NCBI GenBank assembly: GCA_003225005.1
Contig: QIAN01000511.1
Span: 1 to 50,175 of the forward strand
DNA: 50,175 bases
Direction: 5' to 3'
Source: Acidobacteriota bacterium
GTDB taxonomy: Bacteria > Acidobacteriota > Terriglobia > Terriglobales > Acidobacteriaceae
The notes under the pieces were generated by a model. The model saw only the letters and a program-made list of their open reading frames with translations, was not told the DNA's origin and did not search any database. Each line of letters begins with the position of its first letter. The stretch's first letter is position 1. Positions 1 to 7,134 of the stretch are shown piece by piece. Position numbers and translations under genes: made by a program.

Positions 1-177
1 AACCACATAATTTCGCGAGTGCCGATGAGCAGCCATCGCGCCGGCCAGATCAATCCAGTGCATCAGCCGGCCTCCTAGCAGCGCGCCGAGAGGGTTGGCA
101 TCATTCGGAAGAACAATCTCCGCCATTTCCGATTGCGAATCCCGAACGGGCCGCGCGGTAAGCGTTTCTTCCTCCAT
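1..177 (-). CDS. Acyl-CoA thioesterase (hotdog fold), N-terminal part
   Basis: The reverse strand reads 59 codons from the ATG at 177 to the window edge, so the C-terminus is missing. Visible residues include LPNDANPLGALLGG and RLMHWIDLAGAMAAHRHS. This is the typical N-terminal signature of YciA/ACOT-type acyl-CoA hydrolases: an Asn-Asp-x-Asn stretch, a glycine turn, then the hydrophobic hotdog helix with the Asp-x-Ala-Gly-x-x-Ala pattern. Such enzymes hydrolyse acyl-CoA to free fatty acid and CoA in the cytoplasm. A purine-rich stretch (GAGGAAGAG) precedes the ATG. It lies 44 bp downstream of the gene at 222-719 on the same strand. Substrate chain length cannot be inferred. Confidence 0.85.
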   Translation of the reverse strand, partial: MEEETLTARPVRDSQSEMAEIVLPNDANPLGALLGGRLMHWIDLAGAMAAHRHSRNYVV

Positions 178-221
178 GCAGTTTCTCTTCCTCGCCGCGA
201 TGATTCCCGGAGCAATCTCGA

Positions 222-719
222 TCAGCTTGCGACGCGCCTCGTTTCAGACCGCCCACACTTCGCCAAATACGACTCCAGACAACATTCCGCCATTCTTTGC
301 ACGCGCGCGTCAGCGTGGCTACGCACCCATCGCTTCGACTTCATCTCAAACTCCACACTGCCGTGCTCAACCGGAAGATAGTCGCGTTCACAGACGTACC
401 GGAATTGAACCGAGGAGCTCTCGAAGCCGAGGCCACACCCGTCGCTCCGCTCGCCACGCTTATCCTTGGCAGCGTCGCCGGAACCCATTACGAAGAAGCG
501 CACGGCATCCCACGCCCGCTCTTTAGGCAGCCGCCCGCAACCCAAGGCATAGCCGAGATTGCATTCCTGCAACTCTTGCGCCGAAGGAACTTCTCCTTCG
601 TGTCCCGGCGCAGTGCAGCACCCGCTCCATCCGCATCCCAAGGGGAGCCGCGCTGGATGCGGCCACGCGCCGTTCTCCAATTTCTCCACGGGCATGAAAA
701 AAGGACAGGCCACAGGCAA
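222..719 (-). CDS. Cysteine-rich hypothetical protein
   Basis: A 165-codon reading frame begins at TTG 719; an internal ATG at 695 is an alternative start. I do not recognise the family. The product has about 11 cysteines, including GCGWSGCC near the N-terminus, ECNLGYALGCGRLP in the middle and AECCLESYLAKC near the C-terminus. The CX2CC and CC patterns suggest metal or Fe-S binding, but no named motif is complete. No signal peptide or membrane segment is evident. It is co-directional with the partial thioesterase and could share a transcript. No strong Shine-Dalgarno precedes either start. Coding is supported by frame length and protein-like composition only. Confidence 0.55.
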   Translation of the reverse strand: MPVACPFFMPVEKLENGAWPHPARLPLGCGWSGCCTAPGHEGEVPSAQELQECNLGYALGCGRLPKERAWDAVRFFVMGSGDAAKDKRGERSDGCGLGFESSSVQFRYVCERDYLPVEHGSVEFEMKSKRWVRSHADARVQRMAECCLESYLAKCGRSETRRVAS

Positions 720-749
720 GCTCTCAACTTTCTTGCATCGAAGTTTGAG

Positions 750-784
750 CAGTGGTCAGTGTTCAGTGATCAGTCGTCAGTGGT
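750..784. repeat. Heptamer tandem repeat, CAGTGNT x5
   Basis: Five consecutive 7-bp units: CAGTGGT, CAGTGTT, CAGTGAT, CAGTCGT, CAGTGGT. They sit in the intergenic stretch between the Cys-rich gene (start 719) and the TPR gene (918). The first three bases are invariant and the last three vary. Related heptads lie at 894-914 and 4474-4508. The rest of 720-917 shows nothing else recognisable. Confidence 0.85.
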
Positions 785-893
785 CAATTGTATTCACCGG
801 CTGAGATCTGCGCCAGCTTTCGCGGAATGGGGCAAGGGAAGATCGAGTTGTAGTACTCTCATTTGAGCGAGCCAGTGATCACTAGCCGCTATC

Positions 894-914
894 CACTGAT
901 CACTCATCACTGCT
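894..914. repeat. Heptamer tandem repeat, CACTNNT x3
   Basis: Three 7-bp units CACTGAT, CACTCAT, CACTGCT end 3 bp before the ATG of the TPR gene at 918, so they occupy the position of its ribosome binding site. They are close to the reverse-complement phase of the CAGTGNT heptads at 750-784. A palindrome AGTGATCACT lies just upstream at 874-883. Confidence 0.75.
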
Positions 915-917
915 TCC

Positions 918-1229
918 ATGGATCGCATCGCCGCCCTCATCGAAGTGCTCACGCAAAACCCCAACGACGCTTTTGCTCGTTACGGCCTGGCCCTGGAACA
1001 TTCCAACCGAGGTGACTTTGAACACGCCCTTGCGGAATTCTCAACTCTCCTGAAAACTCACCCCGACTATACTGCCGGCTACTTCATGGCCGCACAAACA
1101 CTAGCCAAAGCGGATCGCCAGGAAGACGCGAAAAAGATGCTTACGGATGGCATTGCCTCAGCCCGCCGTACCGGCAACCTGCATGCACAATCCGAAATGG
1201 AAGCCATGTTGGCGGAACTGAGTCAGTAA
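918..1229 (+). CDS. Small TPR-repeat protein
   Basis: A 103-residue protein. Two to three tetratricopeptide-like helix pairs are visible: residues about 14-30 (ARYGLALEHSNRGDFEHAL), 31-64 and a third ending at about 100. The Ala/Gly/Tyr spacing is typical of TPR motifs, which form protein-protein interaction scaffolds. There is no signal peptide, so it is probably cytoplasmic. The ATG at 918 follows a heptamer repeat rather than a clear Shine-Dalgarno sequence. The next gene (SDR) converges on it. No specific partner can be inferred. Confidence 0.8.
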   Translation: MDRIAALIEVLTQNPNDAFARYGLALEHSNRGDFEHALAEFSTLLKTHPDYTAGYFMAAQTLAKADRQEDAKKMLTDGIASARRTGNLHAQSEMEAMLAELSQ

Positions 1230-1257
1230 CCAGGCATGGCCGAGGCGCCAAGTGCTC

Positions 1258-2055
1258 TCACCCCGCCATCCTAGCCATTCCCCATTCCACCAGCCCGGGA
1301 AACATCTGATACAGCTTCACTACCGGATGCATCGTCCAGGGCACGATTACTTCCCTTTTTCTCTTCAGATACCCCTCGAGGGTAGCCCGCGCCACAAGTT
1401 CGGCAGTAATCCCACGCACCGAACCCGGACGCACCCTCTTGTTCACCGTTCCCACCACCTCGTTGGCTCCGAATTCCGTGCGAACATAACCCGGACAAAC
1501 CGTGAGCACGTGAATCCCATCCCGCATCAGTTCGATTCGCGCCCCCTTGCCGATCGCATTCAAGGCAAACTTGGTTGCGCTGTAAGCGGCGTGAAAGGGC
1601 AGTGGAATGTGTCCGGCCACACTCGATATGTTAATGATCGTTCCTGTGCCTTGCTGCCTCATTACGGGAATGACTGCCTGCATTCCGGCCACAGCGCCAA
1701 AGAAATTCGTGTCGAACATGGCTCGGCATGCGGCCAGATCCATCTCGGCCACCGAATCCAGCAGCCCGTGCCCGGCATTATTCACCCATACATCGATGCG
1801 CTGGAAGTGATGCACCGTCAGCGCGATCACGCGATCAATTTCCTCGCGATGGCTCACGTCGCAGGCCAGCGCCAGCGTGCGCTCCGAGTGGCCCACGCGT
1901 CCTCGCGCCGCTTCCACTCTCCCCGCATCGCGCGACAGCAACACAACCCCTGCTCCCTGATCGGCGAAACTCTTCGCAATAGCTTCCCCAATGCCCATCG
2001 AAGCGCCGGTCACCACCACGACTCTGCCAGAGAGATTGCTGCTCGAAGGTGCCAT
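1258..2055 (-). CDS. Short-chain dehydrogenase/reductase (SDR)
   Basis: A 265-residue classical SDR. The cofactor loop TGASMGIG is at 16-23, the structural NNAG at 92-95, the catalytic Ser at about 144-145, and Tyr158-x3-Lys162 within AYSATK. Length and motif spacing match cytosolic NAD(P)H-dependent oxidoreductases that interconvert alcohols and ketones. The region after residue 190 (PGYVRTEFG) is the usual substrate-lid segment. The C-terminus carries a basic then hydrophobic stretch (residues 228-265) that might touch the membrane. The ATG at 2055 is the first in frame, with no strong ribosome binding site. Substrate unknown. Confidence 0.9.
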   Translation of the reverse strand: MAPSSSNLSGRVVVVTGASMGIGEAIAKSFADQGAGVVLLSRDAGRVEAARGRVGHSERTLALACDVSHREEIDRVIALTVHHFQRIDVWVNNAGHGLLDSVAEMDLAACRAMFDTNFFGAVAGMQAVIPVMRQQGTGTIINISSVAGHIPLPFHAAYSATKFALNAIGKGARIELMRDGIHVLTVCPGYVRTEFGANEVVGTVNKRVRPGSVRGITAELVARATLEGYLKRKREVIVPWTMHPVVKLYQMFPGLVEWGMARMAG

Positions 2056-2149
2056 GTCAGGGTTTTATGCTGTGACCAGATGAGAGTCAAGCACAGGCGT
2101 ACAATTCTACAAAGTTCGCTCATCTGAGCTGGCTGCGACCGGAGACTTC

Positions 2150-2758
2150 GTGGATTCGCTGCTTCCCCTGTTCCCGCTCGATGTGGTGCTGTTTCCCGGC
2201 TTACCTCTGCCCTTGCACATTTTCGAGCCGCGCTACAAGGAGATGATTGGCAAATGCCTGGCTCAGAGCGAGGCCTTCGGCGTGGTGCGCTCTGTCGAGC
2301 AAGGGCTTGCCGAAGTCGGGTGCACTGCGGAAATTGTGACAGTGGTGAAGAGGTACTCCGACGGCCGTCTTGACATCGTCACCCAGGGCCGCGAGAGATT
2401 CCAAATTCTGAATGTCAATCAGGAGGTCTCCTTCTTGCGCGCCGAAGTGCTCATGTTCGAAGACGAACCTGGAACTCCAACCGGCGAAGACGCCGCACGT
2501 GCCGTGGCGCTGCACTCAGAGATCCTCGGCCTGGCTGGGGCTTCGCAGGATCTGTCCGGTAACGACCCATCAACACTCTCTTTCTATCTCGCCGGCTCCC
2601 TCCCTCTCGATCTTGACTTCAAACAAAAGCTGCTCGCACTGCGCTCGGAATCGACGCGCATTTCTTCGCTGCTACACTATTTTGAAACCATTCTCCCCAG
2701 CTTGCGCCGCGCAACGCGCGCTCGCGAGAGGGCTGGAGGCAACGGGCACGGGCGCTAA
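2150..2758 (+). CDS. LON substrate-binding-domain protein
   Basis: A 202-residue stand-alone protein matching the N-terminal (LAN) domain of Lon protease. It begins LPLFPLDVVLFPGLPLPL, followed by HIFEPRYKEM, the family hallmark. No AAA+ or Ser/Lys protease domain follows, so it is not Lon itself; stand-alone versions are common in bacteria and of uncertain function. The start is GTG at 2150 with GGAG about 5 bp upstream. It is divergent from the SDR gene, with about 94 bp between the two starts. Cytoplasmic; no signal sequence. Confidence 0.88.
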   Translation: MDSLLPLFPLDVVLFPGLPLPLHIFEPRYKEMIGKCLAQSEAFGVVRSVEQGLAEVGCTAEIVTVVKRYSDGRLDIVTQGRERFQILNVNQEVSFLRAEVLMFEDEPGTPTGEDAARAVALHSEILGLAGASQDLSGNDPSTLSFYLAGSLPLDLDFKQKLLALRSESTRISSLLHYFETILPSLRRATRARERAGGNGHGR

Positions 2759-2966
2759 CGCCGCTCTGCTGTCTACTCACTTGCCATGCTGGCTGCTGTG
2801 ATCGGGTGAGGGCGCACTCTCACGATTGGTGTGAGGGCATGCCTTCCGGTAGCCGTACATGATTCCAATGTGCAAGGACGCTTGAGCAATTGTCCCCTCA
2901 CACCGAGCTGTGAGCGGCGAAGCCCGGCGTATAATCAGGAAAGTCTTGATCCCGGGAGTTCCTATC

Positions 2967-4466
2967 ATGAGTCTTCCTCGCACACTTGGTGAGCTGCGCA
3001 GCAGTGCTTTCTCCGAAGAACGTTCGCGCGCCCGGTCGGTGAAGGACGAACTCCGTGACAACCTGGTCGCGCGTCTTCGATCTCATAGCGACGCTCCCGT
3101 CTTCCCCGGCATAGTCGGTTACGACGACACCGTAGTGCCGCAAATCATCAACGCCATTCTTTCCCGCCACAATTTCATTTTGCTCGGCCTGCGCGGGCAG
3201 GCGAAAAGCCGTATCCTGCGCGCTATGACGACGCTGCTCGATCCCCAACTTCCCTACCTCGCCGGCTGCGAAATCCGCGACAATCCCTACGCGCCGATCT
3301 GCCGCCGCTGTCGCGAGGAAATTGCTCGTCTCGGAGACGCCACTCCCATCGCATATCTCACTGCCAACGATCGTTATGTGGAAAAGCTGGCTACGCCCGA
3401 CGTCACCATCGCCGATCTCATCGGCGATATCGACCCTATCAAAGCGGCGCGCGGGGGACACGAGCTCGGCAGCGAGTTCACGGTTCACTATGGCTTGCTT
3501 CCCCGCGCCAATCGCGGCATTTTCGCCATCAACGAATTGCCCGACCTGGCCGGAAAGATTCAGGTCGGTCTGTTTAACATCATGCAAGAAGGCGACGTGC
3601 AGATTAAGGGTTATCCTATTCGCCTGGCGCTCGACGTCGCTCTGGTCTTCAGCGCAAATCCCGAGGACTACACTGCCCGCGGCAAAATTATCACGCCGTT
3701 AAAAGACCGCATCGGTTCCGAGATTCGCACGCATTATCCCGCCACCGTCGAGGAAGGCATCACCATCACGGCGCAGGAAGCTTGGACGCGCCGCAACGGT
3801 CACCGCTTGCACTTGCCCAAGTACGTTCAGGAGGTGATCGAGCGCATTGCCTTCGCCGCCCGTGAAGACAAGAAAATCGACAAGCGCAGCGGCGTCAGCC
3901 AGCGCCTGCCCATCTCCGCTATGGAGAACGTGATTTCGAACGCCGAGCGCCGCGCCATCACCAACGCCGAAAAACTCGTAGTGCCCCGCATCAGCGATGT
4001 TTATGCCGCGTTGCCCGCAATCACGGGCAAGCTCGAACTTGAGTACGAAGGCGAAATGAAGGGTGCCGACTTCGTGGGCCGCGACCTGATCCGCGCCGCC
4101 ATCGCAAAGACATACGACGAATACTTCACCGGCGCGAATCTCCAGCCCGTGGTGCAATGGTTTGACCTAGGCGGCGAAATCCAGTTGTCGGACTCTGTGC
4201 CCGCCTTGGAAGCGCTGGAAAACCTGAAGGAAATCCAGGGACTAGCCGACAAACTCAGCCCCCTCGGCGTCTCGCAGAAAGAAAGCCCAGAGCAGCAGGT
4301 CTCTGCCGCAGAGTTCGTGCTCGAAGGTCTGCACGCACACAAACGTATCGGGCGCAACGAGGAGCGCGTTTTCAAAGCCGGAGAGAAAAAGCCCGAGCCT
4401 CGCGAACGAGAGAAGACTTTGGAACGTGAAGAAGGGCCCTATCGGCAGAGAAGACAGTTTAACTAA
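2967..4466 (+). CDS. Chelatase/MoxR-like AAA+ ATPase
   Basis: A 499-residue AAA+ ATPase of the magnesium-chelatase ChlI type. The start is ATG 2967, preceded by GGGAG. The Walker A position is GLRGQAKS (74-81), with Ala in place of the usual second Gly. The Walker B position is IFAINE (185-190): the catalytic Glu is kept and the preceding Asp is Asn. A sensor-like SANPED is at about 229-234 and an arginine-finger-like KDRIG at 246-250. Between Walker A and B lie three cysteines (C101, C112, C115) in a possible metal-binding insert. The charged tail after about 465 is probably disordered. The next gene encodes a VWA protein with an intact MIDAS, the standard pairing for these ATPases, which remodel or insert metal into client proteins. 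The client is unknown. Confidence 0.88.
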   Translation: MSLPRTLGELRSSAFSEERSRARSVKDELRDNLVARLRSHSDAPVFPGIVGYDDTVVPQIINAILSRHNFILLGLRGQAKSRILRAMTTLLDPQLPYLAGCEIRDNPYAPICRRCREEIARLGDATPIAYLTANDRYVEKLATPDVTIADLIGDIDPIKAARGGHELGSEFTVHYGLLPRANRGIFAINELPDLAGKIQVGLFNIMQEGDVQIKGYPIRLALDVALVFSANPEDYTARGKIITPLKDRIGSEIRTHYPATVEEGITITAQEAWTRRNGHRLHLPKYVQEVIERIAFAAREDKKIDKRSGVSQRLPISAMENVISNAERRAITNAEKLVVPRISDVYAALPAITGKLELEYEGEMKGADFVGRDLIRAAIAKTYDEYFTGANLQPVVQWFDLGGEIQLSDSVPALEALENLKEIQGLADKLSPLGVSQKESPEQQVSAAEFVLEGLHAHKRIGRNEERVFKAGEKKPEPREREKTLEREEGPYRQRRQFN

Positions 4467-4473
4467 TAGTGGT

Positions 4474-4508
4474 CGGTGAGCAGTGAGCAGTGGGCAGTGG
4501 CCAGTTAA
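4474..4508. repeat. Heptamer tandem repeat, CAGTGNN array
   Basis: Consecutive heptads CGGTGAG, CAGTGAG, CAGTGGG, CAGTGGC, CAGTTAA start 8 bp after the stop of the AAA+ gene. They share the core of the array at 750-784, which points to one repeat family. Confidence 0.85.
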
Positions 4509-4532
4509 AGCCGTTGGGCCTCGGGTGGCTGG

Positions 4533-4567
4533 CCCTGATCCCTGCCCCCTGATCCCTGACCCCTGGC
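4533..4567. repeat. Heptamer tandem repeat, CCCTGNN x5
   Basis: Five heptads CCCTGAT, CCCTGCC, CCCTGAT, CCCTGAC, CCCTGGC end 8 bp before the ATG of the VWA gene (4576). They occupy the place where a Shine-Dalgarno sequence would be expected, and none is visible. The period is 7 bp, as in the CAGTGNN array 25 bp upstream. Confidence 0.88.
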
Positions 4568-4575
4568 CACGGCTT

Positions 4576-5814
4576 ATGAAGCGCATCCGCTATTCCAAAT
4601 ATGTTCCCGACCCTGCGGGCGAGATGAGCATGGAGGACCTGCTCGGCGCGCTCTCCGACTATCTTCTGCAAAGCGGCTTTCAGGATTACATGTTCTACCA
4701 GATGCCCGAGGGCGAACAGACTGTAGACGAACTGAAGCGCGCCATCGAACAAGCGCTGCTCGACAACAATTTATTCGATGACGAGATGCGCGAGCGTATC
4801 GAGCAAATGCAAGCCGAAGGGCAGCTCGACGAACTCATCGAACAGCTCATCGAGCGCATGCAGCAGGAAGATTACATTTCCATCGACCAGCCGCACGATC
4901 CGACCCGGCAATCCAGCGTCGGCGGACAGCTCGGCTCGGCCCAGCCGCAAGCCAAATTCGAAATTACTGACAAGAGTCTCGACTTCCTCGGCTTCAAGTC
5001 ACTGCGCAATCTGCTCGCCTCGCTCGGCAAGTCCAGCTTTGGACGCCACGACACCCGCGACCTGGCCACCGGCATCGAAACCAGTGGCTCCGCGAAGACC
5101 TACGAGTTCGGGGACACGCTCAACCTCGACATCACTGCCACGCTCTCCAGCGCCATTCAGCGCGAAGGTCTCGCGCTGCCGTTGAACATGGAATATTCCG
5201 ACCTGCAAGTGCATCAGTGCGAGTATCAATCATCGTGCGCTACCGTGCTCATGCTCGATTGCTCGCATTCGATGATTCTGTACGGCGAAGACCGCTTCAC
5301 TCCCGCGAAAAAAGTCGCCATGGCACTGTCGCACCTTATTCGCACACAGTATCCCGGAGACTCGCTCTCGCTGGTGCTCTTCCACGACTCCGCTGAAGAA
5401 GTCCCGCTCTCGCAGCTGGCTCGCGTGAAAGTGGGCCCGTATTACACCAACACGCGCGAAGGTCTGCGCCTAGCCCAACGGATTTTGCAGCGCCAAAGAA
5501 AAGACATGAAGCAGATCGTCATGATCACCGACGGCAAGCCCTCCGCCCTCACCCTCGAAGACGGGCGCATCTACAAAAACGCCTTCGGTCTCGACCCTCT
5601 CGTCGTCAGTCAGACTCTGGAAGAGGTCTCGAAGTGCAAGCGTGCCGGAGTTCTAATCAACACCTTCATGCTTGCATCCGACTATGGTCTGGTGCAGTTC
5701 GTGCAGAAAGTTACCGAGATGTGCCGCGGCAAAGCCTACTTCACCACTCCTTACACGCTCGGCCAATACCTGTTGATGGACTACATGTCGCGGAAGACCA
5801 AGACGATTCACTGA
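4576..5814 (+). CDS. VWA (von Willebrand A) domain protein, partner of the AAA+ ATPase
   Basis: A 412-residue protein. ATG 4576 is chosen because the longer open frame upstream is only heptamer repeat DNA. The N-terminal half (about 1-205) is acidic and helical, with an EQ/ER-rich segment at 48-100. The VWA domain covers about 218-400 with a complete MIDAS: D228-x-S230-x-S232, a Thr at 291 or 293, and D319 in MITDGK. Such ChlD/CoxE-like proteins dock onto AAA+ rings through Mg2+ and bring in the client. There is no signal peptide, so cytosolic. The gene lies 109 bp after the ATPase gene, on the same strand, separated by two heptamer arrays. Confidence 0.9.
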   Translation: MKRIRYSKYVPDPAGEMSMEDLLGALSDYLLQSGFQDYMFYQMPEGEQTVDELKRAIEQALLDNNLFDDEMRERIEQMQAEGQLDELIEQLIERMQQEDYISIDQPHDPTRQSSVGGQLGSAQPQAKFEITDKSLDFLGFKSLRNLLASLGKSSFGRHDTRDLATGIETSGSAKTYEFGDTLNLDITATLSSAIQREGLALPLNMEYSDLQVHQCEYQSSCATVLMLDCSHSMILYGEDRFTPAKKVAMALSHLIRTQYPGDSLSLVLFHDSAEEVPLSQLARVKVGPYYTNTREGLRLAQRILQRQRKDMKQIVMITDGKPSALTLEDGRIYKNAFGLDPLVVSQTLEEVSKCKRAGVLINTFMLASDYGLVQFVQKVTEMCRGKAYFTTPYTLGQYLLMDYMSRKTKTIH

Positions 5815-5908
5815 AGCGGACCAGGTGGCGACAGCCGCCTCGGCTGCCCGCCAAGCAAGCGAGGCGCATTTTCGCGAACGCCTCTGGGGGACCGTTCCTA
5901 TCGCTCCC

Positions 5909-6265
5909 TTAGAACTCGAAGTATCGGCCGGGGGCGGTTCTGCGTGGCGGGCCGTCGGTTCCTGTGGCAGGCAGCAGGCCTGCAAGTCCTCGAAGATTTT
6001 CCCACGCCGCCTGATTCAGCGCGGGGTCGGAGCAGACAAGATCGCGGATCATATTCCACGCCGCCAGGTTGAGTGCGCCCTCGGGTGGAGTTCCCATAGC
6101 CAGCGAGACGGAACACTGCGGACAGAAACAGATCCGCTGGGCCGCCGATTTTTGTCGCGGTCTTATTCCCACGGTCTGCGCGAACATATATACCGCGACA
6201 GATTTGTGTCCCACCTCGAGCTCTCGATTACAGCGAAGGCAATACAAGTTTTCCAAAGGTGCCAT
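5909..6265 (-). CDS. Hypothetical protein with zinc-ribbon-like cysteines
   Basis: A 118-residue protein from ATG 6265. Cysteines at 9 and 12 (YCLRC) and at 46, 48 and 51 (CFCPQC) form two knuckles about 35 residues apart, typical of a zinc ribbon. The middle segment GTPPEGALNLAAWNMIRDL is helical, and the tail is Gly/Pro-rich. It sits alone between the convergent VWA gene and the divergent Nudix gene. I do not recognise a named family. A longer plus-strand reading frame over the same DNA was rejected because only its 3-prime third (Nudix) looks like protein. Confidence 0.7.
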   Translation of the reverse strand: MAPLENLYCLRCNRELEVGHKSVAVYMFAQTVGIRPRQKSAAQRICFCPQCSVSLAMGTPPEGALNLAAWNMIRDLVCSDPALNQAAWENLRGLAGLLPATGTDGPPRRTAPGRYFEF

Positions 6266-6451
6266 CCTGGCAGCCAGTTGCGGCTAAAGGAAAATACTGT
6301 CTTTAGGTTTGGCAGAGCGCAAGTGCGTAGAAGGATTCCCGCAAGGTGGACTGAATCCACAATGTGCGGTGGAAGGCCCGAGGGAAGCTCGGATCGCCCT
6401 ATTCCGCCGACCCGGGAACCAAGTTGTGCTCTAGCCAGAACCAGATACCTC

Positions 6452-7114
6452 ATGCACTCTGCCCATATGAGTGGTGGAGACTCGCAATTGAACAGCCGCT
6501 GGTCACGCCCCCGAACGCCGAGTACAGCAACTGAGTTCATTCGTCTTTCGCGGCTTCGAAAACTGCGCGCATGCAAACAGGTCGCTGCGGTTTGCTATCG
6601 CGTGCGCAAGGCTGAAATCGAATTCTTGCTGGTTCAAACTCGCAACGGACGCTGGACGTTTCCTAAAGGCAGTGCCGAGCCAGGATTGACCCACGCCCAG
6701 GCAGCGGCGCTCGAAGCTTTCGAGGAGGCAGGAGTTCACGGCCGCATGGAAGAAGCATCGTTCGCCCAATACATCCGTCGCAAGGGTGGCAGCTTCGAAA
6801 ACTCTGCGGAGACAGAGCTTTCTTTCAGCGCTCATCTTTGTGAGGTCCTGCGTCTGGATCCACCGCAAGAATCAAATCGAAATCGCACATGGTTTTCCAT
6901 CGCCGACACGAAGCGGAATTTACGGGAAGACCGAGACCGCGACTACGGGGCGAAGCTTGCCCGGGTTGTTGACCGCGCGGTAGATCGCATTCAACGATCA
7001 GGCAGTGGAGCGAATAAGGTGATCGATGCTCCGCGAGCAGCCATCCATGGAGTCATCAGCATAGACAACGGACGGCGAGCAAGGGTCAGCGGCAGGGTTT
7101 CAGGAACTGGCTAA
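6452..7114 (+). CDS. Nudix-family hydrolase with degenerate Nudix box
   Basis: A 220-residue protein if it starts at ATG 6452; ATG 6467 is an alternative, and neither has a clear Shine-Dalgarno. The Nudix fold is seen as AAVCYRV, then RWTFPKGS, then the box at 73-95. The box keeps the core LEAFEEAGV, but the first Glu is Leu (79) and the Arg before the core is also Leu (87). The WTFPKG entry resembles diphosphoinositol-polyphosphate or Ap4A type Nudix enzymes. The first about 40 residues and the tail after about 190 are of low complexity. It converges on the SpdH-like gene with 20 bp between stops. Substrate unknown. Confidence 0.75.
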   Translation: MHSAHMSGGDSQLNSRWSRPRTPSTATEFIRLSRLRKLRACKQVAAVCYRVRKAEIEFLLVQTRNGRWTFPKGSAEPGLTHAQAAALEAFEEAGVHGRMEEASFAQYIRRKGGSFENSAETELSFSAHLCEVLRLDPPQESNRNRTWFSIADTKRNLREDRDRDYGAKLARVVDRAVDRIQRSGSGANKVIDAPRAAIHGVISIDNGRRARVSGRVSGTG

Positions 7115-7134
7115 CTTCTCGGTTCGCGATTACC

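Noticed and set aside
1252-2127. 291-codon plus-strand frame over the SDR gene
   Set aside because: Low-complexity His/Arg composition, no family features; the opposite strand encodes a complete SDR with all motifs.
750-4567. Heptamer arrays considered as CRISPR
   Set aside because: Units are 7 bp without unique spacers and no cas genes are present.
5825-6451. 5-prime part of a long plus-strand frame leading into the Nudix gene
   Set aside because: Not protein-like and overlaps the zinc-ribbon gene on the minus strand; only the 3-prime part shows the Nudix fold.
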